Shown here piece by piece: positions 27,101-34,547 of a DNA stretch of 64,000 bases. The DNA lies in the NCBI RefSeq assembly GCF_000332315.1, contig NZ_KB235933.1, positions 1,865 to 65,864 of the forward strand, written 5' to 3'. Below the pieces are notes generated by a model. The model did not search any database, had not been told where the DNA came from, and worked only from the letters and a program-made list of their open reading frames with translations. A program made the position numbers and the translations under genes. The stretch's first letter is position 1; each line of letters opens with the position of its first letter. The stretch is from Prochlorothrix hollandica PCC 9006 = CALU 1027 (lineage in GTDB: Bacteria; Cyanobacteriota; Cyanobacteriia; Prochlorotrichales; Prochlorotrichaceae).

Positions 27101-28022
27101 GCCCTTGGAGACCCTGGGGCACCCCCGCATTGATGTCTTGGGCAATCTGTCGGGTATTTTCCGGGATAGCTTTGTCAATGTCATTGAACTGTTGGATGAT
27201 CTTTTTGTCCGGGCCGCTGCTGCTCCGGAACCGGACGATCAGAACTTTATCCGCAAGCACGCCCTCGCTCTCCAGGCCCAAGGGGTGGAAAATGCCAGTG
27301 CCCGCCTCTTTTCTAACCCTGCTGGTGATTTTGGTTCGTTGGTCAACGATCGCATCACGGATTCCAACTGGGAGTCGGGGGATGAACTGGGGGCCACTTG
27401 GCAGGGGCGCAATAGTTTTAGCTATGGGCGGGGGGACAAGGGCCAAGCGCGGCCTGAGGTGCTGCAAACGTTGCTGCAAACCACCGATCGCATTATCCAA
27501 CAAATCGACTCAGTGGAGTATGGTTTAACGGATATTCAGGAGTATTATGCCAATACGGGGGGGCTGAAGAAGGCAGCGGAACTGAAACGGGGGGGCAAGA
27601 AGACTACCGCCAGTTTTGTCGAAAGTTTCTCCAAGGACACTACCCCTCGCCCCCTGGAGGATCTGTTGCGTTTGGAGTATCGCACCAAGTTACTCAACCC
27701 CAAGTGGGCTGATGCCATGGTGGCCCAGGGTTCGGGCGGTGCCTATGAGGTGTCCCAGCGGATGACGGCCCTCATGGGCTGGGCGGGGACGGCGGACTTT
27801 AAGGAAAACTGGGTCTATGATCAGGCAGCGGCGACCTATGCCCTGGATCCGGAGATGGCGGCGAAGTTGAACCAGGCCAACCCGGAGGCTTTCCGCAATA
27901 TTGTGGGGCGCATGTTGGAGGCCCATGGGCGCGGCTTTTGGAACCCTGAGGCTGATGTTTTACAGCAGTTGCGCCTGTTGTATGAGCAAACGGAGGAGGA
28001 ACTGGAAGGGATCACGGTCTAG
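24132..28022 (+). CDS. bchH: Magnesium chelatase subunit H family protein (ChlH/BchH; CobN relative)
   Basis: This 1296-aa protein is the large porphyrin-binding subunit that, with the I and D ATPase subunits, inserts Mg into protoporphyrin IX. Seen: N-terminal domain 'FFASLIFDYDQVLWLRERV', then 'NAGGTDNVASMLW', 'GFPLVGGPAGSMEAGRQVEVA', 'YGFPPGYGATGTAALLNVP', 'HFGMHGTVEWLPG' and 'DILLGNLPNLYLYAANNPSES' followed by 'AKRRGYGTLISHNVPPYGRAG'. These are core ChlH/CobN motifs. The start (MAKIVLITGFEAFNASLYRQ) differs from the ChlH N-terminus I remember for Synechocystis slr1055, so this may be the second H paralogue. A 12-bp repeat (24849-24889, Ser-Leu-Ala-Pro units) expands a surface linker at about residue 240. 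The start is ATG at 24132. Confidence 0.82.
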   Translation: MAKIVLITGFEAFNASLYRQAADRAQARCPGLEILTFSDRDLVPQAEAIAAALQEADVFFASLIFDYDQVLWLRERVQQIPIRLVFESALELMSLTRIGKFVIGDKPKGMPKPVQFILSKFGGSQREEDKLAGYLSFLKIGPKLLKFVPVGKVQDLRNWLIIYGYWNAGGTDNVASMLWILGEKYLKLTVGDIPPVLETPNMGLLHPDYGGYFTSPQAYLTWYYNRPSGLGDPVAGPASAPSLAPSLAPSLAPSIAPAGTFAWGETDRPVIALLLYRKHVITQQPYIAQLIRQVEAAGLVPLPVFINGVEGHVVVRDWLTTSHEQQQRHQGMKANLSLSPEAVTVDLIVSTIGFPLVGGPAGSMEAGRQVEVAKAILTSKNVPYLVAAPLLIQDIASWTRQGIGGLQSVVLYALPELDGAIDTIPLGGLVGDDIYLVPERVQRLLGRVQHWVNLRRKAKADRKLAVILYGFPPGYGATGTAALLNVPQSLMNLLQGLRDQGYDLGDPSQWPQDGEDLIRRVKAADEATPADRPDLDTVSPQTLHQWLGYLHTHRIEKQWQSLTGTGLKTYGDQLLVGGVQLGKVWIGVQPPLGLAGDPMRLMFERDLTPHPQYAAFYQWLQHQFQADAVVHFGMHGTVEWLPGSPLGNTGYSWSDILLGNLPNLYLYAANNPSESILAKRRGYGTLISHNVPPYGRAGLYKELVNLRELIGEYREDPEVNAVLKEGICKLILDTGLEADCPFPEAQHLGIAFSPETVNLFSVHAFNQYLLTVYEYLQVLENRLFSSGLHVLGQKPHPEQLETYLEAYFGDKLPAAALRALCYQPDQLQPWLGDQGASLKRRLGEVDAEPAIVALTAIIQEAESIRDLLHQTPDEISNLLRGLNGEYIPPAPGGDLLRDGPGVLPTGRNIHALDPYRMPSPAAYERGRAIGRQIIDQHLQGEGTYPETVAVMLWGLDAIKTKGESLGILLELVGAEPLKEGTGRIVRYELRPLETLGHPRIDVLGNLSGIFRDSFVNVIELLDDLFVRAAAAPEPDDQNFIRKHALALQAQGVENASARLFSNPAGDFGSLVNDRITDSNWESGDELGATWQGRNSFSYGRGDKGQARPEVLQTLLQTTDRIIQQIDSVEYGLTDIQEYYANTGGLKKAAELKRGGKKTTASFVESFSKDTTPRPLEDLLRLEYRTKLLNPKWADAMVAQGSGGAYEVSQRMTALMGWAGTADFKENWVYDQAAATYALDPEMAAKLNQANPEAFRNIVGRMLEAHGRGFWNPEADVLQQLRLLYEQTEEELEGITV

Positions 28023-28046
28023 GGGGGTCGGGTCCACCTCGACCAT

Positions 28047-28385
28047 CCCACTTCCCCCTGGGAGAGCCGACTTGTAGTCGGCTGCGGGGAGTCGGGTTCC
28101 ACTCGACGATCCCACTCGACAATCCCACTTCCCCCTGGGAGAGCCGACTTGTAGTCGGCTTCGGGGAGTCGAGTACAACTCGACGATCCCACTCGACCAT
28201 CCCACTTCCCCCTGGGAGAGCCGACTTGTAGTCGGCTGCGGGGAGTCGAGTACAACTCGACCATCCCACTCGACCATCCCACTTCCCCCTGGGAGAGCCG
28301 ACTTGTAGTCGGCTGGGGGGAGTCGAGTACAACAATCCCACTCGACGATCCCACTCGACGATCTTACTTCCCCCGGGGCGATCGC
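28047..28385. repeat. 77-bp tandem repeat, 4 full copies plus partial, each with a hairpin
   Basis: Copies start at 28047, 28124, 28201 and 28278 with a 77-bp period. The last copy is enlarged and a degenerate fifth begins near 28363. Each contains the perfect stem AGCCGACT-TGT-AGTCGGCT, and later copies also GAGTCGAGTACAACTCGA. The array follows the chelatase stop by 24 bp. It is not a CRISPR: the unit repeats without variable spacers. Confidence 0.88.
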
Positions 28386-28541
28386 TGTAACCCTTGACCT
28401 ATGCCATCTTAAGAGTTCTTAAGAGTCCCGCATCGTGGTACCCTTGGCTTGCCTGGGCGTGGTAGGCTATGGCAATTTTGCCCGGTTTACCCGTCCCTGT
28501 CCCCATGCCTCTGTCCTCCCTATAGCCCCCCCTCTCACCCT

Positions 28542-29966
28542 ATGAGTCGCCGCCGTCGCAGTCGTCCCCGGAACAGCCGTAGCAGACAAAAAACCGCCTG
28601 GGGTCCCCTTTTGATCGGGTTACTGGTGGGGGTGCCCCTGGCCGCAGAAGTCTTGGCACGGGTCTTAGTGGCGACCCAGCGCCTAGAGTTGACCACCCCC
28701 GGCACCGAAGTCCCCACCATGGACATTGCCGAAGCCTACCAACTGAAATTCGTCACCGCCGAGGGCAACCCCTACGCCACCCCCACCCCCCCTGGGGAAC
28801 TGAAGGCCCGTCGCCATCCCCTCCTGGGCTATGACCTCGTGGCCAATCAACAGGGACAGTTTTGGACCATTAACGATCAGGGCTTTCGGGAGTCGGCAAC
28901 CGTTCCCCTAGTCAAGGCCGAGGGAGAAATTCGCATTGTGATCCTGGGGGGGTCAGAAGCCTTTGGTCAACTCAGTTCCAGTAATAAAGCCCTGTTTTCC
29001 ACGCAATTGCAGGAACGCCTCAACCAACGGGTTACTGAACAGCGCAATAATCCTGGGCGCTTTCAGCCAGAAATCTTGCCCTATCGCGCCGATCAAGTGA
29101 CCGAGGCGCTGGCCCTTCCCCCTCAAATTCGCTTAGGTCAATATCGGGTCATCAATGCCGCCGTCCCCGGTTACACCTCCGGCAATGTCTTGGGCCGGTT
29201 GTTGTACCAAGTGGCGGCCTACGATCCCGATATTTTGGTGGTGATGGAGGGCTATGGGGATTTGCTGCTGCCCAGTCAGCAACCGGCGGCGGATATTCCC
29301 CAGTTGGATGCTCTGCTGGCGGCCCAAGTCCCGGCAGTGGCAGACGATAGCGCCCTCAAACCTATGCAATGGGGACAGCGTTTGGGGGATGTGGCCCTCG
29401 ATCACCTCTATGTGGTCAAGGTGTGGCACAGCTTTAATGCGCCCCTACCGGAGGAGACAGCACCGGAGCCGGTGAAACTGGTGAACTTGATGACCGACGA
29501 TCCAGAGGTTCCCCTGGTCAACCAGGTGCCTGAGGGTCCAGAGTTGCAGAAACGGGTCGATCGCTACCAACAACACATGCTGCAATTGGTGCGCTGGACC
29601 TCCGCTACCCAAAAACAGCTTATCCTGGTGGTGCCCCCAGAAATCACCGGGCGATCGCCGGATCAGATCACGGACTCCGAAGCGGCGATCGTAGCCGATT
29701 TGGGACAACCCTACCAAACCAAAATCAGCCCCGCCTTCGATCAACTGACAACCGCTGCAGAGGCGGTGGCGGCCCGATCGGCCAATGCCAAGGTGTTCAA
29801 CTTCTACAGCCTCAATGCCCCCGCTAAGTCACCCCTGGCGGAACAACCCCTATTCCAAACCTCCGTTTCCCTCACCGATGCCGGTCAAACCGTGCTGGCC
29901 GATCGCCTTTATGGCTCGATCGTGGCTGACCTGGCCCTGCAACCTCGCCCCTTTGGGAGCCGCTAA
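28542..29966 (+). CDS. SGNH/GDSL-like hydrolase-fold protein, membrane-anchored
   Basis: The protein has 474 aa from the ATG at 28542; the frame is open further upstream, but 28542 gives a sensible start. A basic N-terminus (RRRRSRPRNSRSRQK) and one hydrophobic segment (GPLLIGLLVGVPLAAEVLARVLV) make an anchor with the bulk outside. The SGNH-like core has 'IRIVILGGSEAFG' (GGS in place of GDS, nucleophile Ser), 'YRVINAAVPGYTSGNVLGRL' (block II Gly region) and 'PDILVVMEGYGDLL'. The substrate is unknown; polysaccharide O-acetyl esters are the usual guess for this class. The sulfurtransferase follows 18 bp downstream. Confidence 0.65.
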   Translation: MSRRRRSRPRNSRSRQKTAWGPLLIGLLVGVPLAAEVLARVLVATQRLELTTPGTEVPTMDIAEAYQLKFVTAEGNPYATPTPPGELKARRHPLLGYDLVANQQGQFWTINDQGFRESATVPLVKAEGEIRIVILGGSEAFGQLSSSNKALFSTQLQERLNQRVTEQRNNPGRFQPEILPYRADQVTEALALPPQIRLGQYRVINAAVPGYTSGNVLGRLLYQVAAYDPDILVVMEGYGDLLLPSQQPAADIPQLDALLAAQVPAVADDSALKPMQWGQRLGDVALDHLYVVKVWHSFNAPLPEETAPEPVKLVNLMTDDPEVPLVNQVPEGPELQKRVDRYQQHMLQLVRWTSATQKQLILVVPPEITGRSPDQITDSEAAIVADLGQPYQTKISPAFDQLTTAAEAVAARSANAKVFNFYSLNAPAKSPLAEQPLFQTSVSLTDAGQTVLADRLYGSIVADLALQPRPFGSR

Positions 29967-29984
29967 CTTACCCCTGCTCTACCC

Positions 29985-30827
29985 ATGACCTCTCCCCTGA
30001 TCAGTGCCCCAGAACTCCACGATCGCCTCATCCAGGATCCCCAGTCCGTGGTGGTTTTCGACTGTCGGTTTAACCTCATGGAACCGGCCCAGGGGCGGCA
30101 ACAGTACGCTGTTAGCCATATTCCCGGTGCCTATTACTTGGATCTCAACCAGGATCTGTCTAGCCCCCCCCAGCGCTACGGCGGACGGCATCCCTTACCG
30201 GACCTGGATGCCTTGGCAGCTACCTTGGCCCAGGCGGGGGTGGAGGGGGGCAAAACCTGGGTGGTGGCCTACGATGACTCCCGCTTTGCCTATGGAGCGC
30301 GGCTGTGGTGGCTGTTGCGCTACATGGGCCATGATGGGGTGTCCGTGCTGGATGGGGGCTTTGGGGCATGGCAGGGGCTGGGGTTGCCGGTGACCTCGGT
30401 GGTGCCGGAGCCTCGATCGGGCCAGTTTCTGCCCCAACGGCGATCGGACTGGGTGGTGGATGTGGCAGCGGTTCAGACCCGCAAGGACTGGCCCACGGTG
30501 GCGGTGGTGGACTCCCGGGAACCGGGCCGTTATCGGGGGGAGTATGAGCCGATCGATCCCGTGGCGGGCCACATTCCCGGAGCCATTAACCGCTGTTGGA
30601 CGGAGGTTACGGACGAGACGGGGCGATCGCAAGCGAAGCCTTGGCACCAGGACCACTGGGCCGCGATCGCCTCAGCCGAGGAGGTGATGGTGTACTGCGG
30701 CTCTGGGGTGACGGCCTGTGTCAATTTGCTGTCTTTGGAACTGGCGGGCATCACCACGGGCAAGCTCTATGCGGGCAGTTGGAGCGACTGGTGCGCCTCA
30801 GTGCTGAATTTGACCGAGGGCGTTTGA
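29985..30827 (+). CDS. 3-mercaptopyruvate/thiosulfate sulfurtransferase (tandem rhodanese)
   Basis: This 280-aa protein has two rhodanese domains. The N-terminal one is inactive-type ('VVVFDCRFNL', 'HIPGAYYLDLNQDL'). The C-terminal one has the active loop CGSGVT with catalytic Cys at residue 238. The CGSG(V) loop is the mercaptopyruvate-type signature, whereas thiosulfate enzymes usually have CRKG. It transfers sulfane sulfur in the cytosol. The start is ATG at 29985, and the gene is probably co-transcribed with the SGNH gene. Confidence 0.9.
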   Translation: MTSPLISAPELHDRLIQDPQSVVVFDCRFNLMEPAQGRQQYAVSHIPGAYYLDLNQDLSSPPQRYGGRHPLPDLDALAATLAQAGVEGGKTWVVAYDDSRFAYGARLWWLLRYMGHDGVSVLDGGFGAWQGLGLPVTSVVPEPRSGQFLPQRRSDWVVDVAAVQTRKDWPTVAVVDSREPGRYRGEYEPIDPVAGHIPGAINRCWTEVTDETGRSQAKPWHQDHWAAIASAEEVMVYCGSGVTACVNLLSLELAGITTGKLYAGSWSDWCASVLNLTEGV

Positions 30828-30882
30828 CCGAGGCAATCTACAGCTAGCCCAGGCATTGTTCCCCCCTATCGTTGGAGATTGT

Positions 30883-31316
30883 ATGACGATTGCCACCTCT
30901 CTCCCCACGATGTCCCCGCAGTTCAGTAACCCTCAACCCGTCCTGCTCGATGTGCGGGATACGACTCTGATGGTTACGCCGGAACACTTCGATCGCCTCT
31001 GTCGCAATAACCCTGATTTACGCCTTGAACTCACCCAGTCTGGAGAGTTAATCATTATGGCTCCTGCCGGTGGCGAAAGTAGTAGGCGCAATCTCAATGT
31101 AGCGACCGATAATGTAGCGACCGATAATGTAGCGACCGATGTTGATCTGTGGAACCGGCAAACCAATTTAGGGGAAGCGTTTGACTCAGATCCCCAACGG
31201 CAGCGGGTGGAACTCTATAGAACCTAGCAACAGGTGGAGGTTTTAGACTCCCCTGGGGCGATCGACTGTGGTGAGGTCATGCCCGGTTTTGTCCTCAGTA
31301 TGACCAGAATTTGGTA
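30883..31316 (+). pseudogene. Uma2-family (PD-(D/E)XK) protein, degraded
   Basis: The frame starts MTIATSLPTMSP after a GGAG-type ribosome site. It matches the N-terminal third of Uma2 proteins ('LMVTPEHFDRLCRNNPDLRLELTQSGELIIMAPAGGESSRRN'). The central nuclease core (D...E.K) is missing, a TAG occurs at 31225, and the same frame then continues with a recognisable Uma2 C-terminus ('QQVEVLDSP', 'MPGFVLSMTRIW'). A 15-bp unit (AATGTAGCGACCGAT) is repeated three times at 31096-31140. An intact relative lies at 54786. Confidence 0.8.
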
Positions 31317-31338
31317 GTCTTTTGAGCTTTTGCTGTAG

Positions 31339-31621
31339 GTAACTATTCAGGGGGGGACGAAGTTAGTAGGGTTTCAGCCCGACGATCGCCGGTCAGGACC
31401 GTCTCAAAGGGGTTCAGTTTACTGGGGAACCACCGACCTCGGGTAGGGTTCTTGCCCCCGTGCCGACCCTCTTGGCGACCCACAGCCGGGGCAACCACGG
31501 GGGGATTGCCCCTACCAAAATCGGGGAATCTGCCAAGGTGAAATAGACCCTCTCCCATCGCCTCAGGTCTGTTTTCTGAAGCCTGAAACCCTCATTCTCC
31601 CGTGACCCCCTGAATAATTAC
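31339..31621 (-). mobile_element. MITE-1 copy B (283 bp)
   Basis: The termini are GTAACTATTCAGGGGG and CCCCCTGAATAATTAC, with a perfect 9-bp target duplication, TTGCTGTAG (31330-31338 and 31622-31630). It lies in reverse orientation to copy A, between the Uma2 relic and the DUF1810 gene. Confidence 0.92.
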
Positions 31622-31686
31622 TTGCTGTAGTGTCCCTGGAATATCACGGTGTTATCCGCTATTGTTCTGAAAACCCCATGATTGTT

Positions 31687-32136
31687 TTAATGTGCTTTCA
31701 ACAAATTGAGTGTTTGAGGGTCACAGTCACCCTCAAAAAATTTATTCAAAACACGTTCAAATATAGAATCTGGTTCTGAGATCTGTGCAAATAAGGTCAT
31801 GGAGGATTTCAACTTCTTATTGTCAGGAGAACTGAAAATTTCCAATGCCGATCGCTCTTCAATGGCCAAAACGGTTGTGGTGCATTCCCTTAGTCTGGTT
31901 CCTAGAGTGGGATGGCTTAAGTATGCTTGAGCCTCTGCAAGGCTTTTTATGGCATACTTATTTGCCATAAAACTGCTACCTAATCCGTCAATTTGGGGGA
32001 ATATATACCACATCCAATGGCTTCGCTTTTCCCCCAGCTTCAGTTCTGATAAAGCAGATTCATAGCTTTCCTCTTGTGCAGTGACAAATCGTTCTAAATT
32101 GAAGGGATCATTCATCGTCTTAGTTTGATTTTCCAT
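31687..32136 (-). CDS. DUF1810 family protein
   Basis: This 149-aa protein has the family hallmarks: 'FNLERFVTAQEESYESALSELKLGEKRSHWMWYIFPQIDGLG', 'MANKYAIKSLAEAQAYLSHPTLGTRLRECT' and 'SPDNKKLKSSMTLFAQI'. DUF1810 is structurally related to NADAR-type N-glycosidase folds as far as I recall; its biological role is not established. The length is normal. The start is ATG at 32136 (an internal ATG nine codons in is possible). It is flanked by mobile elements, so it is probably accessory. Confidence 0.85.
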   Translation of the reverse strand: MENQTKTMNDPFNLERFVTAQEESYESALSELKLGEKRSHWMWYIFPQIDGLGSSFMANKYAIKSLAEAQAYLSHPTLGTRLRECTTTVLAIEERSALEIFSSPDNKKLKSSMTLFAQISEPDSIFERVLNKFFEGDCDPQTLNLLKAH

Positions 32137-32296
32137 GATGGTTACCTCCCTAGGTAATAGAATACATGGGTTTATTCGATAAGCAACCGAAGATCTTAAA
32201 ACCCCAGTCCTGATCCCCAGTTTTTGTTGGGCTTCAGGCCAGAATCTTTAAATTCTGGGACAGAAACCGGGGATCTCGGTATCAGGGACAAAACCC

Positions 32297-33412
32297 CTAT
32301 TTCAGGAGTCGGGCTACCTGCATTCGCTTTAACAAACTCGAACGGCTAGAATATTGTCGTTCCAATTGATAGATCTGAGATCTGAACAGAGCCGATGTGC
32401 CTTCTAGTTGTGCTAAATCCCGTAATTCAACTAAGTGTTGAACGGCTTGATCATAGAGGTTTGATTTTTTCTGGTCCAGCAAGTCATGGACTGTCTGCCA
32501 TATCTGCCCTTGTCGAGATTTTAAAGGGGTTAAATGCTTCTGGCGTTTGGCAGTGGCGGCTGCTTCCTCCTGGGCTTTCTGCTGCTGACATCGGATTTTT
32601 GCTTGGGCTTCTAGCTGTGAGAAAGAGCGTCTGTTGGTCTCTGCCCCAGGGATTACCCCAGGGAGTTTAGCAAACTTCTGGCGTAAACGTGCCTGAATCT
32701 GGCCCGCGATCGCCGATTCTCCCTCAACTATTTCCAGTAATAATTTTGTTTTTTCTGCCTCAGAGAGGGCATTAATCCAGTCTTTGAAGGGTTCTTTAGA
32801 ATCCTGTTGATCGGGGCTGTTATCTGCTGCCACCGCAACTAAATTGGGATCTAGTTCCAGCCACGTGACAAATGACTGGACTGGAGCATTGAGGTTTTTG
32901 AGATTGGGGGGAACGGGAGGTTCTTGGCTGTCGTTCTCCAACCATTCCGATCCGGCTGCTGCTTTGAGCCAAGCCAGATATAAAATCCGATAGTCTCCTT
33001 GAAGGATAGCCTGTCGTAAGGGGAGCAAGTCATCAAGCCAATTAGCATCTTCGTCAATCCAGATGCCTTTTTCCTCCTCATAAATGTTAATATTGAGAAT
33101 GACATACTGTTTTGTTGTGGAAACCTCAATGATGTGATCGAGGCAGTAGGGCTGTAGGGCGGCGGGGTCGATCGCTGATGTTGGGAACCGAAATGCTAAT
33201 TGATAACTGGCCCAACTCGCCATGTAGAGCATGGCATCAAAGCAGCGTTCTAAAACAGATAATGGCTTGCCATGGAAATCGCCATGACTGTAGGTAAATA
33301 TTGCCCTATAGGCTGTGGGCTGCACCCGGCTCGATAAGCTTTTAACGTAGTTCTGATCGTCTTTGGTGAGGGGTTTGTCAATGGCCCGAAACTCATAGTA
33401 TTGATATTCCAT
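32297..33412 (-). CDS. Conserved protein of unknown function (cyanobacterial-type)
   Basis: This 371-aa protein begins MEYQYYEFRAIDKPLTKDDQ. It has a well-conserved-looking first 170 residues ('YSHGDFHGKPLSVLERCFDAMLYMASWASYQLAFRFP', 'YVILNINIYEEE', 'LLPLRQAILQGDYRILYLAWL') and a charged, coiled-coil C-terminal half rich in Gln/Lys/Ala. I recall homologues with this start in cyanobacteria but no function; they sometimes sit next to SWIM zinc-finger proteins, none of which is present here. The start codon coincides with the TA border of MITE-2 copy b, which supplies the upstream AGGA ribosome site. Confidence 0.6.
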   Translation of the reverse strand: MEYQYYEFRAIDKPLTKDDQNYVKSLSSRVQPTAYRAIFTYSHGDFHGKPLSVLERCFDAMLYMASWASYQLAFRFPTSAIDPAALQPYCLDHIIEVSTTKQYVILNINIYEEEKGIWIDEDANWLDDLLPLRQAILQGDYRILYLAWLKAAAGSEWLENDSQEPPVPPNLKNLNAPVQSFVTWLELDPNLVAVAADNSPDQQDSKEPFKDWINALSEAEKTKLLLEIVEGESAIAGQIQARLRQKFAKLPGVIPGAETNRRSFSQLEAQAKIRCQQQKAQEEAAATAKRQKHLTPLKSRQGQIWQTVHDLLDQKKSNLYDQAVQHLVELRDLAQLEGTSALFRSQIYQLERQYSSRSSLLKRMQVARLLK

Positions 33413-33514
33413 ACCGTAGTCCTAAATGGGTCATGTGGTGTGCGCCCGGAGGGCGCACACCACACAGAGGGTTTCAGCCGTCGCGATTCTTACAACTGAT
33501 GTGGGATTGCTGTA
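33412..33514 (+). mobile_element. MITE-2 copy b (103 bp), abutting a start codon
   Basis: This copy has the same termini with changes at the left end (TACCGTAGTCC). The central stem is GTGTGGTGTGCGCCC/GGGCGCACACCACAC, differing from copy a by paired changes. The left border TA overlaps the ATG of the leftward gene at 33412. Three TACAGCAGTTAA units follow its right end (33514-33545). Confidence 0.88.
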
Positions 33515-33791
33515 CAGCAGTTAATACAGCAGTTAATACAGCAGTTAGATGGTTAATCCAGTAACGGTGACTGAGTTAATAGTGCCTCATCGGTCAGGAT
33601 TCTGCAATCGCAGCCTTTGAGTTTCAGGGCTGATTGACTGGCAGATCTCCTGAAACCGTTGGAATTTCGTTAGGAGTTTGCGTCGCTTCAGGGACTTGTG
33701 TCAGTCAGTCAGGAGCAAGGGGCTTAAGCCCCTTGTCTAGCTAAGCCCCTTGTCTAGCTAAGTCCCTTGTCTAGCTAAGTCCCTTGTCTAG
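33515..33791. repeat. Repeat cluster: solo IS4-type end, palindrome and 17-bp tandem units
   Basis: Positions 33685-33712 match 28 bp of the left end of the IS4-family element found at 45978, without the rest of the IS. Next is the perfect 20-bp palindrome CAAGGGGCTTAAGCCCCTTG (33716-33735), then about four units of TTGTCTAGCTAAG-type repeat up to 33791. A diverged copy of the same series occurs at 56786-56945. No gene is seen. Confidence 0.75.
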
Positions 33792-34075
33792 GTAACTATT
33801 CAGGGGGGGGACGAAGTTAGTAGGGTTTCAGCCCCACGATCGCCGGTCAGAGCCGGATCAACGGGATGCATTTCACCTTGGAACCATCGACCTCGGGTAG
33901 GGGTCGTGCCCCCGTGCCGACCCTCTTCGCGACCCACAGCCGGGGCAACCACGGGGGGATTGCCCCTACCCAAATCGGGGAATCTGCCAAGGTGAAATAG
34001 ACCCTCTCCAATCACCTCAGGTCTGTTTTCTGAAGCCTGAAACCCTCATTCTCCCGTGACCCCCTGAATAATTAC
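33792..34075 (-). mobile_element. MITE-1 copy C (284 bp)
   Basis: The termini are GTAACTATTCAGGGGG and CCCCCTGAATAATTAC. The flanking 9 bp are CTTGTCTAG on both sides (33783-33791, 34076-34084). Because the target is a tandem array containing CTTGTCTAG, this duplication alone would be ambiguous, but the ends agree exactly with copies A and B. Confidence 0.88.
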
Positions 34076-34250
34076 CTTGTCTAGGTAAGCCCCTTGTCTA
34101 GGTAAGTCCCTTGTCTAGGTAAGCCCCTTGTCTAGGTAAGCCCCTTGTCTAGGTAAGCCCCTTGTCTAGTCAGGGACTTGTCTAGGTAAGCCCCTTGTCT
34201 AGGTAAGCCCCTTGTCTAGTCAGGGACTTGTGTCAGTCAGTCAGGTTTCA
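34076..34250. repeat. 17-bp tandem repeat array (continuation of the array split by MITE-1 copy C)
   Basis: AAGCCCCTTGTCTAGGT repeats about nine times with small variants. It ends in a second solo IS4-type end (TCAGGGACTTGTGTCAGTCA at 34220, continuing to 34244). Confidence 0.8.
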
Positions 34251-34547
34251 GGGGTTCCCACTTTAAGCGAGATAAGATTAACGGGACAGTGGCTCTGCGC
34301 CCCACTGTCCCGGCTTAAGTTGATACCCAAAAAAAGAGGGGTGACTGACGGGCATTGCTGCTGCGTCGAAATCCCCCCACGGCATGACTTGCATTTCCTG
34401 AATACAGTGTGGCCCAGGGGGCGGGTTATGGCGAGGGGATTCTGTGGGGTCCTGGGGGGAGATGCCCTGGGGTACCTTGTGGGTTTAAATTGGGTAAGGA
34501 TAGTTGGGGACAGAGACCGAGACTAGGGCTGAGACAAGGCAATAACC
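34251..34547. other. Upstream region of the AAA-like gene
   Basis: This region holds the second copy of the dispersed GGGACAGT...ACTGTCCC...TTAAGTTGATACCC repeat (about 34273-34327). A 104-codon frame at 34212-34526 has no family resemblance and spans the repeats, so I do not call it. Confidence 0.45.

Noticed and set aside
24132-28022. CobN cobaltochelatase in place of a magnesium chelatase subunit
   Set aside because: The overall layout and motifs match the H subunits annotated for Mg chelatase in cyanobacteria, but the two families are related and this was decided from memory, so it stays a caveat.
28047-28385. CRISPR array
   Set aside because: The whole 77-bp unit is repeated; there are no variable spacers and no cas genes.
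33715-34250. CRISPR-like short repeat array
   Set aside because: The 17-bp units are directly adjacent, without spacers, and are split by a MITE.
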